The position numbers and the translations under genes are program-made. The notes beneath the pieces are model-generated. The model was not told where the DNA came from. It saw only the letters and a list, made by a program, of their open reading frames with translations, and made no database searches. DNA of 64,000 bases from positions 2,656,392-2,720,391 of the forward strand of contig NZ_KI911783.1 in NCBI RefSeq assembly GCF_000515415.1, read 5' to 3'. Below, one piece after another: positions 43,563 through 52,460 of this stretch. This DNA is from Bradyrhizobium sp. WSM1417 (GTDB lineage: Bacteria; Pseudomonadota; Alphaproteobacteria; Rhizobiales; Xanthobacteraceae). The first letter of the stretch is position 1, and each line of letters opens with the position of its first letter.

Positions 43563-44036
43563 ATGTCCAAAGCCACCCCAGCCACACGCGTGCTCACAGC
43601 CGCCAGTGTTGCCTTCACCGTTCACGCTTACGATTATGATCCCGATGCCGAGAGCATCGGCCTCCAGGCGGCCGCTGCGCTTGGCGAAGACCCCGCTCGT
43701 GTCTTGAAGACGCTGATGGCGCTGGTCGACGGCAAGCCGGTCTGCGTGATCGTCCCGTCCGACCAGGAAGTCTCGATGAAGAAGCTCGCCGCTGCTGTTA
43801 GCGGCAAGTCGGCGCAGATGATGAAGCCGCCGGAGGCCGAGCGCCTCACCGGCTTCAAGGTTGGCGGTATCAGCCCATTCGGGCAGCGAAAGCCCGTCCG
43901 CACCGTGATCGAGCAGAGCGCGCTCGCGCATGATTACGTCTACGTCAATGGCGGTCAGCGCGGACTGCAGGTGCGGCTCAGTCCAGGCGATGTGCGGGAC
44001 GTCTCGAAGGCGATTGCGGCAGAACTGGTCGCCTGA
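43563..44036 (+). CDS. ybaK: Cys-tRNA(Pro) deacylase, YbaK/EbsC family
   Basis: A 157-residue editing enzyme that hydrolyses mischarged Cys-tRNA(Pro). The YbaK core is visible: FTVHAYDYDPDAESIGLQAA near residue 19, DPARVLKTLMALVDGKPVCVIVPSDQEV with the conserved Lys near 47, LAAAVSGKSAQMMKPPEAERLTG near 75 and VGGISPFGQRKPVRTVIEQ near 100. Full length for the family. It stands alone between the formate and tricarballylate clusters. Confidence 0.92.
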   Translation: MSKATPATRVLTAASVAFTVHAYDYDPDAESIGLQAAAALGEDPARVLKTLMALVDGKPVCVIVPSDQEVSMKKLAAAVSGKSAQMMKPPEAERLTGFKVGGISPFGQRKPVRTVIEQSALAHDYVYVNGGQRGLQVRLSPGDVRDVSKAIAAELVA

Positions 44037-44049
44037 GCGCCGCGCTCTG

Positions 44050-44745
44050 CTACTGCTTTTGCAACAGCTTCAGCCGACAGCGCAGCGCTTCGCGGATGTG
44101 TGTGCGCGCGAGCTGCTCCGCTTTGCCGCCGTCGCGAGCCGCGATGGCTTCGATGATGGCCTGGTGCTCACCGTGGCTGGTCGAGGGGCGGCCCGATATC
44201 GTGAACGTGGTTGGACCGAGCAGTGCGATCCAGTCCTGCAATTCCCGTGATGCGTTATCGAGATAGCGGTTGCGCGCGGCGCGGCAGATCGCTTCGTGGA
44301 AGGCGCGGTTGAGCCGTGCCAGTTCTCTCGCGATCTCGGCCGCATCGGTCTCGGAGGCTTCGACAAAAGCCTGCTCGATATCACGGAGGGCATCGACCTC
44401 CGTCGCCGAGGCGTGCTCGGCGGCAAGTCGGGCGGCGGCGCCTTCCATGATCTCGCGCATGGCGTAGAGCTCGAGCACCTCGGAGATGTCGAGGTTGCGT
44501 ACGATCAGGCCGCGGCCGCCGGCGGGTTCGACGAACCCGCGTGCCGCAAGCCGCCCCAGAGCCTCGCGCACCGGCGTGCGGCTGACCTTCAGCCGCTGGG
44601 CGACCTCTTCCTCGCGCAGGCGGTCGCCGGCGCGATAGCTGCCGGCCTGCAGCGCCTCGCAAAGCGAGCGGAACACGGCTTCGCCCAGCGCCACGCCGCC
44701 GCCGCGCGCGATCGAGCCGCCTGCCTTTGTCGGACGTCTTGCCAT
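44050..44745 (-). CDS. GntR family regulator, FadR subfamily (FCD domain)
   Basis: A 231-residue regulator. The winged helix (residues 20-85) contains AGDRLREEEVAQRLKVSRTPVREALGRLAARGFVE, the classic GntR recognition helix. The C-terminal FCD domain has LELYAMREIMEGAAARLAAEH and the metal-ligand residues in LNRAFHEAICRAARNRYL and GEHQAIIEAIAARDG, so a carboxylate bound through a metal is the likely effector. Diverges from tcuA with a perfect palindrome between them, as expected for a local tricarballylate-type regulator. Confidence 0.88.
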   Translation of the reverse strand: MARRPTKAGGSIARGGGVALGEAVFRSLCEALQAGSYRAGDRLREEEVAQRLKVSRTPVREALGRLAARGFVEPAGGRGLIVRNLDISEVLELYAMREIMEGAAARLAAEHASATEVDALRDIEQAFVEASETDAAEIARELARLNRAFHEAICRAARNRYLDNASRELQDWIALLGPTTFTISGRPSTSHGEHQAIIEAIAARDGGKAEQLARTHIREALRCRLKLLQKQ

Positions 44746-44808
44746 CCATCCTCATGGGCTCGCGCATCCTGCCCATGCAGCGATGGCGCTTGCCGGACGT
44801 CTGTATAT

Positions 44809-44822
44809 CTTTGTATACAAAG
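44809..44822. promoter_or_regulatory. GntR/FadR-type operator
   Basis: The perfect 14-base palindrome CTTTGTATACAAAG contains TTGTATACAA, a well-known recognition core of FCD-type GntR regulators. It is 64 bases from the GntR start and 79 from the tcuA start, in the position expected to control both. Confidence 0.8.
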
Positions 44823-44900
44823 GTGCGCAATGGTTGTCGGATTGACCGGGGCCGCCGGCGGGGCAGAATGTCTCCAACTTCGTCGCATCGGGCAGACGGC

Positions 44901-46292
44901 ATGAGCAGCAAATACGATGTGCTGGTGATCGGCGGCGGCAACGCGGCGCTGTGTGCGGCGATCAGCGCGCGACGTGGTGGGGCGTCGGTTCTGGTGCTCG
45001 AAGGTGCGCCAAAATTCTATCGCGGTGGCAACACGCGCCACACCCGTAACATGCGTTGCGCCCATGACGAGGCGACCGAAATCCTGACCGGCCCCTACAC
45101 CGAGGAGGAGTTTTGGGAAGATCTGCTGCGCGTGACCGGCGGCCAGACCGACGAGGTGCTCGCCCGGCACATGATCCGCGAGTCCAAGGACATCTTGAAC
45201 TGGATCGTCGAGCAGGGCGTGCGCTGGCAGCCCTCGCTCGGCGGCACGCTGAGCCTTGGCCGCACCAACTCGTTCTTCCTCGGCGGCGGACGCGCGATGC
45301 TGAATGCGCTCTATCTCACCGCCGAGAAGCTCGGGGTCGACGTCGAATACGACGCCGAGGTCACCGACCTCGTGATCGAGGACGGCATGTTTCTCGCCGC
45401 TCGCCTCAAGCGGCCGATCATGGGTGACACCGAGATACGCGCGACGTCGCTGGTCGCCGCCGCCGGCGGGTTCGAGGCCAACATCGAATGGCTGAAGCAA
45501 TATTGGGGCGACGCCGCCGACAATTTCCTGATCCGCGGCACGCCCTATAACCGCGGCTCGATCCTGAAGATGCTGCTCGCCAAGGGCGTGCAGGAGGTCG
45601 GCGACCCCACCCAGTGCCATGCGGTCGCGATCGACGCCCGCGCGCCGAAATTCGACGGCGGCATCATCACGCGCCACGACTCCGTCGTGTTCGGCATCGT
45701 CGTCAACAAGCACGCGCAGCGCTTTTATGACGAGGGCGAGGACATCTGGCCGAAGCGCTACGCGATCTGGGGCCGGCTGGTGGCCGCGCAGCCCGGCCAG
45801 ATCGCCTACATCATCTTCGATTCCACCGTGGTCACGAGCTTCATGCCGACGCTGTTCCCGCCGATCGCCGGGCAGACCGTGGCTGAGCTCGCCGGCAAGC
45901 TCGAGCTCGATCCGGCCGCGCTGGAAAAGACGATCACCGAATTTAATACCGCGGTGCAGCCCGGCACCTTCGACCACACCATTCTGGACGACTGCCGCAC
46001 CGAAGGCATCACGCCGCAGAAGACGCATTGGGCGCGGCGGATCGAGACGCCGCCCTATCTTGCCTATCCGGTGCGACCCGGCATCACATTCACCTATCTC
46101 GGCACGCGCGTAACCAGGGAAGCACGGATGCTGATGGCTGACGGCAAGCCGTCGGCGAACATGTTCGCGGCCGGCGAGATCATGGCCGGCAATGTGCTCG
46201 GGAAGGGCTATGCCGCTGGCATGGGCATGACCATCGGCAGCGTGTTCGGGCGGATTGCAGGACAGGAAGCGGCACGCCACGCGAAGAACTAG
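44901..46292 (+). CDS. tcuA: FAD-dependent tricarballylate dehydrogenase TcuA-like
   Basis: A 463-residue flavoprotein related to fumarate reductase and TcuA. The N-terminus has the FAD motif YDVLVIGGGNAALCAAISARR with LVLEGAP. TcuA-type features include GGNTRHTRNMRCAHD near residue 42, FFLGGGRAMLNALYLTAEKLG near 126 and the C-terminal AGEIMAGNVLGKGYAAGMGMTIGSVFGRIAG. TcuA oxidises tricarballylate to cis-aconitate, giving electrons to TcuB. The start at 44901 is chosen at MSSKYDV, downstream of the operator. A hydrolase gene separates it from tcuB. Confidence 0.88.
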   Translation: MSSKYDVLVIGGGNAALCAAISARRGGASVLVLEGAPKFYRGGNTRHTRNMRCAHDEATEILTGPYTEEEFWEDLLRVTGGQTDEVLARHMIRESKDILNWIVEQGVRWQPSLGGTLSLGRTNSFFLGGGRAMLNALYLTAEKLGVDVEYDAEVTDLVIEDGMFLAARLKRPIMGDTEIRATSLVAAAGGFEANIEWLKQYWGDAADNFLIRGTPYNRGSILKMLLAKGVQEVGDPTQCHAVAIDARAPKFDGGIITRHDSVVFGIVVNKHAQRFYDEGEDIWPKRYAIWGRLVAAQPGQIAYIIFDSTVVTSFMPTLFPPIAGQTVAELAGKLELDPAALEKTITEFNTAVQPGTFDHTILDDCRTEGITPQKTHWARRIETPPYLAYPVRPGITFTYLGTRVTREARMLMADGKPSANMFAAGEIMAGNVLGKGYAAGMGMTIGSVFGRIAGQEAARHAKN

Positions 46293-46318
46293 GACGAAGA
46301 AAAGGCAAGGGAGGAACC

Positions 46319-47347
46319 ATGCCACGCACTGCGATTTCTGCGATAGCGGCGCTGCTGATCGTCGGCCACGCCCATGCGGCCGAGCCGATCACGCTACGAG
46401 ACATGGGTTCGTTCCATGTCGGTGGCCGTCCTGTCGAAATCTCGGGCAAGCCGGTGAGGGAGGTCGTGTTCGCGCCCGGCGGAGTGCCGGCCAAGGTCGA
46501 TCCCAACGGCACGTATCAGGTCGAGCAGATGTACGTGCAGTATTTCCTGCCGGCCAACGAGAAGGGTGCCTATCCCTTGCTGATGTGGCACGGCGGCGGA
46601 TTGACCGGCGTCACCTACGAGACCACGCCTGACGGACGTGAAGGCTGGCTGAATTATTTTCTGCGCAAGGGGTGGGCGGTCTATAACTCCGACGCGGTAG
46701 AGCGCGGACGCGCGGGCTGGGCGCAATACCCCGATATCTTCAAAGGCGAGCCGGTCTTCCTGACCACGGCTAATCCGTTCGAGCGTTTCCGCATCGGTGA
46801 TGGGCCGAACTCATACGATCCCGATCCCGACAAGCGAAAATTGTTGCCGGGCAACCAGTTCCCCGTCGAGGGTTACGAGAATTTCGTCAAGCAGAACGTG
46901 CCGCGCTGGACCACGACCGACGATGCGACCATCGCCGCCTATATCGCCGAGATCGATCGCATCGGCCCCTCGGTGCTTCTGTTCCACAGCCAAGCCGGCA
47001 CCTTCGGCTTCAAGGTCGCGCAAGCGCGTCCCGACAAGGTCAAGGCGCTGATTGCGATCGAGCCGGCCGGCATCGGCGATCCCGCCAAGGCGGATGTGCT
47101 GAAGAACATCCCGACCCTCATCATCTACGGCGACTATATCGAGCGCGATTCGCGCTGGCCCAAGATCCGCGCCAATGGCATCGCCTTTGCGGACGCCATC
47201 AAGGCAGCCGGGGGCAGCGTCGACATCGTCGATCTCCCGCAGGCCGGCATCAAGGGCAATTCGCATATGGTGATGATGGACAAGAACAACCTCGAGGTCG
47301 CGGCCCTGATCCAGAAATGGCTCGAGGGCAAAGGTCTGACGAAGTAA
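46319..47347 (+). CDS. Exported alpha/beta hydrolase (esterase-like)
   Basis: A 342-residue exported hydrolase. Signal peptide PRTAISAIAALLIVGHAHAA. Oxyanion-hole segment LLMWHGGGLTG near residue 90. The nucleophile elbow is LLFHSQAGTFGF near 222, with Ser in a HSQAG pattern. An acid residue is likely in YGDYIERD near 260 and the His in GNSHMVMMD near 312. The gene lies between tcuA and tcuB with 26 and 4 base gaps, so it belongs to the operon. It may release a carboxylic acid from an ester outside the cytoplasm; the substrate is inferred only from context. Confidence 0.8.
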   Translation: MPRTAISAIAALLIVGHAHAAEPITLRDMGSFHVGGRPVEISGKPVREVVFAPGGVPAKVDPNGTYQVEQMYVQYFLPANEKGAYPLLMWHGGGLTGVTYETTPDGREGWLNYFLRKGWAVYNSDAVERGRAGWAQYPDIFKGEPVFLTTANPFERFRIGDGPNSYDPDPDKRKLLPGNQFPVEGYENFVKQNVPRWTTTDDATIAAYIAEIDRIGPSVLLFHSQAGTFGFKVAQARPDKVKALIAIEPAGIGDPAKADVLKNIPTLIIYGDYIERDSRWPKIRANGIAFADAIKAAGGSVDIVDLPQAGIKGNSHMVMMDKNNLEVAALIQKWLEGKGLTK

Positions 47348-47351
47348 AGCC

Positions 47352-48455
47352 ATGCACGGCACCAGAATTTTGGACGAAGCCGACCGCCTGATGACGGTCT
47401 GCAATTCCTGCCGTTACTGCGAGGGTCTTTGCGCGGTCTTTCCCGCGATGGAGATGCGGCGCGCCTTCTCCGACGGCGACCTCAATTATCTCGCCAATCT
47501 CTGCCATGGCTGCGGCGCCTGCTACGTCGACTGCCAGTTCTCGCCGCCGCACGAATTCAACGTCAACGTCCCGCAGACGCTGGCGATCGCGCGCGCGGAA
47601 TCCTACGCGGCCTATGCCTGGCCGCAGGCGCTGTCCGGTGCCTTCGCGCGCAATGGTCTCGTCATCAGCATCGTCACCGCGCTCAGCATGGGCGCCTTCA
47701 TCCTCGGCTTTGCGGCCCTGAACGACCGCAGCGTGCTGTTCGGCGTGCACACCGGCCCCGGCGCGTTCTACAAGTTGATGCCGCACAACGCGATGGCGGC
47801 GTTGTTCAGCGCCGCCTTCCTTTATGCGATCTTCGCGCTGGTGATGAGCGTGCGTGCCTTCTGGCGGGATATCGGTCCGCCGATCGGCCGTGCGGACGGC
47901 GGCTCGATCTTTCAGGCGATACGCGACGCTGGTGAGCTGCGCTATCTCCACGGTGGCGGCGTCGGCTGCTACAATGAGGATGACAAGCCGACCGACCGGC
48001 GCAAGCTGTTCCATCACCTGACCTTCTATGGCTTCCTGCTCTGCTTCGCCGCGACCTCGGTCGCAACGCTGTATCACTATTTGCTCGGCCGCGAGGCGCC
48101 GTATCCGTGGTGGGATCTACCGGTGGTGCTCGGCACGCTCGGCGGCATCGGCCTGATCATCGGGCCGATCGGCCTGTTCGTCGCCAAGATGCGGCGCGAT
48201 CCGGCGCTGCTCGACGGGCAGCGCTACGGCATGGATGTCGGCTTCATCGCCATGCTGTTCCTGACCGGGTTCACCGGCATGCTGCTTCTGCTCTTGCGGG
48301 ACACCGCCGCCATGGGCCCGCTGCTGGCACTGCATTTGGGGGCAGTGTTCGCGCTGTTCATCACCATGCCCTACGGCAAGTTCGTGCACGGCATCTATCG
48401 CTTCGCGGCGCTGGTGCGTTACGCGCAGGAGCGCCGCGGAGAAGCCGGTTCTTGA
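47352..48455 (+). CDS. tcuB: Tricarballylate utilisation iron-sulfur membrane protein TcuB
   Basis: A 367-residue protein that takes electrons from TcuA into the quinone pool. Two ferredoxin-like motifs at the N-terminus, CNSCRYCEGLC near residue 18 and CHGCGACYVDC near 51, are followed by six membrane helices (NGLVISIVTALSMGAFILGF, AALFSAAFLYAIFALVMSV, LTFYGFLLCFAATSVATLY, VVLGTLGGIGLIIGPIGLFV, LLALHLGAVFALFITMP). HLTFYGF and related His could hold heme. It lies 4 bases after the hydrolase. No TcuC transporter is present here. Confidence 0.9.
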   Translation: MHGTRILDEADRLMTVCNSCRYCEGLCAVFPAMEMRRAFSDGDLNYLANLCHGCGACYVDCQFSPPHEFNVNVPQTLAIARAESYAAYAWPQALSGAFARNGLVISIVTALSMGAFILGFAALNDRSVLFGVHTGPGAFYKLMPHNAMAALFSAAFLYAIFALVMSVRAFWRDIGPPIGRADGGSIFQAIRDAGELRYLHGGGVGCYNEDDKPTDRRKLFHHLTFYGFLLCFAATSVATLYHYLLGREAPYPWWDLPVVLGTLGGIGLIIGPIGLFVAKMRRDPALLDGQRYGMDVGFIAMLFLTGFTGMLLLLLRDTAAMGPLLALHLGAVFALFITMPYGKFVHGIYRFAALVRYAQERRGEAGS

Positions 48456-48525
48456 GATTCAGACGGTCGGAAGCGGCCGATGGGGCATCGCGCCTCGCCT
48501 GATTAAGGCGCCTCGTGCATGTCTC

Positions 48526-51500
48526 TTACGCCACCTCGCGCTCCGCGCCCGAGGCCTGCTCGCGGGCCATCGTCGTCGCGGTGACGTAGTCGGTCTTGCC
48601 GGTGCCGAGCAGCGGCACCTTGTCGACCACCATGATCGCCGCGGGAACGGTCAGCTCGGATGCGCCGATGGCCTTGGCCTGGCCCTGCATCGTACTGCGC
48701 TCGGCACCCTTTTCCGTCGTCAGCAGCACGACGCGCTCGCCCTTGCGCGGGTCCGGGATCGACACGGCAACCGATGCGGCCTGCGGCCACAGGGTCGTCG
48801 CGATGTTCTCGACCGCGGACAGCGAGACCATTTCGCCGGCGATCTTGGCAAAGCGCTTGGCGCGACCCTTGATGGTGATGAAGCCGGCCGGGTCGATCGC
48901 CACGATGTCGCCGGTGTCGTGCCAGCCCTCGGCGAGCGGTTCGAGCACGCCGGGATTTTCGGCCCGCAAGTATCCGAGCATCACGTTCGGTCCGCGCACC
49001 GAGAGGCGTCCGCCTTCCTCGATGCCGGGGACCGGGTCGAGGCGGCTTTCCATCAGCGGCGACAGGCGGCCGACCGTGCCGGGGCGGTTGGCCATCGGCG
49101 TATTCATCGCCAGCACCGGCGCGGTCTCGGTCACGCCATAGCCTTCGAGGATGCGGATGCCGTAACGCTCCATGAAGACCTGCCGGGTGCGATCCTTGAC
49201 CGCCTCGGCGCCGGCGATCACCAGGCGCAGGGTCCGGAAGTCATAGGCATGCGCCGAGCGGGCGTAGCCGGTGAGGAAGGTATCGGTGCCGAACAGGATT
49301 GTGGCGCCGGTCTGGTAGATCAGCTCGGGCACGATCCGATAGTGCAGCGGCGAGGGGTACATGTAGATCGGAATGCCCGCGAGCAGCGGCATCATCATTC
49401 CGCCGGTCAGCCCGAACGAGTGGAACACCGGCAGCACGTTGAACACCTTGTCGTTGGCATTGGCATCGACCCGTGCCAGCGCCTGTGCGGCGTTGGCAAG
49501 GATGTTGCGGTGAGACAGCACAACGCCCTTGGGTGTGCCTTCCGAGCCGGACGTGAACAACACGACGGCCGGATCGCTCGCCTGGCGAACGACGCGCGGC
49601 GTAGTACCGGCGAGCAGGCCCTTGATCTTGTCGGCCGTGCCGATCGAGGCGCGGACATCCTCGAGATAGACCACCCGGACCTCTGCGGAGATCGCAGCCA
49701 TCAGCTTGTCGAGCTTGCCCTTCTCGATGAAGGCCTTCGACGTCAGCACGGTCTTGACCTGCGCGGCCTTCATGGCGGCGAGCACGTTGACCGGCCCGGC
49801 CGAGAAGTTGAGCATCGCCGGGACCCGGCCCATGTTTTGCAGCGCCATGAAGACGACGGCGACGCCTGCGGAATTCGGCAGCAGCACGCCGACATTCTCA
49901 CCGACAGCGGTGCCGTTCTCCAGCTTCCGGCTCAAGACCTGAGCGCCCAGGATCAGCTTGCGATAGGTCAGCTTGGTACCGAGCGCGTCCTCGACGATGA
50001 CCTTGCCGGTGTCGCGGTCGCGATAGGCGTGTCCGAGCGCCTCGAACAGGGTGTGATCGAGCATGGCGTTCTTCACCATGGCGTCGATCATCACGTCCTG
50101 AAGTGCTGCGCCCGCGGCGTTGCGGCGCGTCTTGCCCTTGAGCGACGGATCGACCGGAAGCTTGACCGGCGGCAGGATGGTGACGGTCACCCGCGGAAAC
50201 CACGAGCGCTTGATCTGGCTGCCGTTGAGATAGCTGAGATGTGAGCGCTGGGCGCCTTCGATGCGGACCGGGACGACGACCGCGTCGGCCTTGTCCGCAA
50301 TCATCGCGGTGCCGTCATAGACCTTCATGAGCGAGCCGGAGACGGTAATGCGTCCCTCCGGAAAGATCACCACCGGCTCTCCGGCGGCGACGAGCTTGAT
50401 GAGATCACGCGCGGCCAGCGGCTTGCTGGGGTCCATGGTGTAGTGCTTGACCACCCGCAGGAACGGCTTGGCCCACCAGGCCTTGGCGATGCCGGCATCA
50501 ACCGCGAAGCTCGCGTCGATCGGCAGCACGGCGTGCAGCAGCGGGCCGTCGATCAGGCTGACATGGTTGGGCGCGATCAGCATGCGCGTGCCAGCGGGCG
50601 GCAGGTTCTCCAGCCCGCGGACCTCGGTGCGGAACAGCGCGCGGAACAGCAGCCCGCCAAAGTCACGCACGCCTTCCTTGCCCCACTTCGTCAGCACGAA
50701 CCAGACCGCGCCGAAGCTGGCGACGCCGAGGCCGAAGAAGATCCAGCCGATGTGCAATCCGCCGGCCTGCAGCAGCGCGACGAACAGCGAGCCGGCCACC
50801 ATGAAGGCGGCCTGTAGCACGTTGCCGGCGGCGATGATGCGGGCGCGCTCGGAGGGGGCGGACCAGGCCTGGACGGCGGCGAAGGACGGAACGACGAACA
50901 ACCCGCCGCCGAATGCGAAGGCGACGAAATCGAGGAGCATGCGCAGGCCCGCGAACGAGGTCGCGAAGTCCCCCGCAGTGATGTCCTGTCCCTTGGTGCT
51001 CATGCCGATCGCCCAGGCGAGGTCGAGGCCGGCAAACCCCATCATGATGGCGCCGATCGGCACCAGCGCGAGGTTCGGGCGAACGTGGCTCAGATTCGCG
51101 GCGAACAGCGAGCCGATGGCAATGCCGATTGCGAAGACCGCGAGACACAACGTCACGACACCCTCGGTGCCACCGATGACCTCCTTGACCAGCGCCGGCA
51201 GCAGCGAGAGCACGATGGCGCCCACCAGCCAGAACCAGGAGGCGATCACGGTGCCATCCCACAGCCGGTGGTCGGCGTGCAAAGTCTTCAACAGGCCGAG
51301 CGTCGAGGTCCACGGATTGGCGTTGACCGGAAGATCGGGTGCAGACGGCGTCGTCGCGGGAATGCGGGAGGCGAAGATCCAGGACAGCAGGGCCAGCACG
51401 ACCACGGCCGATGCGACCCAGCCCATATGCGCGGAGCCGGCCACGAACTGGCCGCCGGCAACGGTGCCGAGCAGGATGGCCATGAAGGTCGCACCTTCGA

Positions 51501-51930
51501 CCAGCGCGTTGCCGGTCGCGAGCTCGCCGAGCTCGAGCTGGTCCGGCAGCATCGCGTATTTCACGGGACCGAACAGCGCGGCGATGACGCCGAACAGTGC
51601 GAGCGCTGCGAACAGCAGCGGCACCGAGTGCAGGAAGAAGCCGGCCGCGGCAAAGCCCGCGGCAAAGATCTCGGCGAATTTGAGCCGCCTTGCGACGACG
51701 GATTTGACATATTTGTCGGCGAGCTGGCCGCCGAGCCCGGACAGGATGAAATAGGGGAAGATGAAGACGGCGCCCGCGACCGTCACCAGCGCATCGCCGT
51801 GGCCGGTCGCGGCACTGTAAAGCAGGATGATGACGAGTGCGTTCTTGAGCACGTTGTCGTTCAGCGCCGAGAAGAATTGCGCCCAGAACAGCGGCGCGAA
51901 GCGGCGTGACGACATCAAATCCCTGATCAT
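48526..51930 (-). CDS. aas: LplT-Aas fusion: lysophospholipid transporter, acyltransferase and acyl-ACP synthetase
   Basis: A 1134-residue three-domain protein. Residues 1-410 are an LplT-type MFS transporter (FAPLFWAQFFSALNDNVLKN). Residues 440-630 are a PlsC-type acyltransferase with NHVSLIDGPLL (H-x4-D) and FPEGRITVSG. Residues 650-1134 form an AMP-binding acyl-ACP synthetase with VLFTSGSEGTPKGVVLSHRN and GYGVTETAP. It would import lysophospholipids and reacylate them with free fatty acids at the inner membrane. In E. coli LplT and Aas are separate. The start at 51930 precedes the MFS domain; 64 upstream codons are not conserved. Confidence 0.9.
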   Translation of the reverse strand: MIRDLMSSRRFAPLFWAQFFSALNDNVLKNALVIILLYSAATGHGDALVTVAGAVFIFPYFILSGLGGQLADKYVKSVVARRLKFAEIFAAGFAAAGFFLHSVPLLFAALALFGVIAALFGPVKYAMLPDQLELGELATGNALVEGATFMAILLGTVAGGQFVAGSAHMGWVASAVVVLALLSWIFASRIPATTPSAPDLPVNANPWTSTLGLLKTLHADHRLWDGTVIASWFWLVGAIVLSLLPALVKEVIGGTEGVVTLCLAVFAIGIAIGSLFAANLSHVRPNLALVPIGAIMMGFAGLDLAWAIGMSTKGQDITAGDFATSFAGLRMLLDFVAFAFGGGLFVVPSFAAVQAWSAPSERARIIAAGNVLQAAFMVAGSLFVALLQAGGLHIGWIFFGLGVASFGAVWFVLTKWGKEGVRDFGGLLFRALFRTEVRGLENLPPAGTRMLIAPNHVSLIDGPLLHAVLPIDASFAVDAGIAKAWWAKPFLRVVKHYTMDPSKPLAARDLIKLVAAGEPVVIFPEGRITVSGSLMKVYDGTAMIADKADAVVVPVRIEGAQRSHLSYLNGSQIKRSWFPRVTVTILPPVKLPVDPSLKGKTRRNAAGAALQDVMIDAMVKNAMLDHTLFEALGHAYRDRDTGKVIVEDALGTKLTYRKLILGAQVLSRKLENGTAVGENVGVLLPNSAGVAVVFMALQNMGRVPAMLNFSAGPVNVLAAMKAAQVKTVLTSKAFIEKGKLDKLMAAISAEVRVVYLEDVRASIGTADKIKGLLAGTTPRVVRQASDPAVVLFTSGSEGTPKGVVLSHRNILANAAQALARVDANANDKVFNVLPVFHSFGLTGGMMMPLLAGIPIYMYPSPLHYRIVPELIYQTGATILFGTDTFLTGYARSAHAYDFRTLRLVIAGAEAVKDRTRQVFMERYGIRILEGYGVTETAPVLAMNTPMANRPGTVGRLSPLMESRLDPVPGIEEGGRLSVRGPNVMLGYLRAENPGVLEPLAEGWHDTGDIVAIDPAGFITIKGRAKRFAKIAGEMVSLSAVENIATTLWPQAASVAVSIPDPRKGERVVLLTTEKGAERSTMQGQAKAIGASELTVPAAIMVVDKVPLLGTGKTDYVTATTMAREQASGAEREVA

Positions 51931-52148
51931 GACTAGTCCTGTTTTGGAAACGCTGTCTGAGGTTGTTTCATTGTCGGATGGACGTCGGGACCGGAGGAGA
52001 TGCGACGGGCATTTGCGGGTTGACGACGATCGTCCCGGCCTGCTCTGCGCCTTTGCCTTCCGATCCTGTTGGTCTCCGCGTGGCGTGGTTTGGTTCGCAA
52101 ATGGTTGGTCGCGCTCTGCCACGCCCCGGCAAGGGTGGCGTGCGCGCC

Positions 52149-52415
52149 TCAGGTGAGATGGGCGAGGCGGCGAAAGGGCGAGAGGCGGCCGAGCAGGCTA
52201 ATGCGGCGGCCCTCATGACGGGCACGGCCGCGGTTGGCCCGCCACATCCGGAAGGTGGCGCGGCGCTCAGCCAGGACACCGGCGATGTCGCAGGCATTTG
52301 CGATACGATCGATCGGCCCGGTCGCGAACCGCAGGAGGGCGCGGCCAAATCCGGTCACGAGAGCTGTGGCGTCATCGACGAAGGTGGAAGCGATATCAAC
52401 AGCGAGGGTTTGCAT
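52149..52415 (-). CDS. Hypothetical 88-residue protein
   Basis: A small protein MQTLAVDIASTFVDDATALV to RRLAHLT. The N-terminal half is an amphipathic helix with ALVTGFGRALLRFATGPIDR, the second half is strongly basic (MWRANRGRARHEGRRISLLG). It diverges from the TetR gene and its start lies 22 bases from the first operator box, so it is probably repressed by that regulator. Same strand as aas and 218 bases upstream of it. No family recognised. Confidence 0.5.
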   Translation of the reverse strand: MQTLAVDIASTFVDDATALVTGFGRALLRFATGPIDRIANACDIAGVLAERRATFRMWRANRGRARHEGRRISLLGRLSPFRRLAHLT

Positions 52416-52436
52416 TTTGCAGGTCTCCGGGTTAAC

Positions 52437-52451
52437 TTGAACATTGTTCAA
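52437..52451. promoter_or_regulatory. TetR operator box 1
   Basis: TTGAACATTGTTCAA, a 15-base palindrome with a central T, extended by C and G on the flanks. The centre is 30 bases from that of box 2. It lies in the divergent spacer between the 88-residue protein and the TetR gene. Confidence 0.75.
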
Positions 52452-52460
52452 GTGAGTATC

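Noticed and set aside
40294..43587. 1097-residue minus-strand ORF opposite formate dehydrogenase
   Set aside because: Composition typical of antisense reading of GC-rich coding DNA. The plus-strand fdsB and fdsA genes carry all cluster and cofactor motifs.
44589..46325. 578-residue minus-strand ORF opposite tcuA
   Set aside because: No recognisable domain and overlaps the well-supported TcuA flavoprotein and the GntR operator region.
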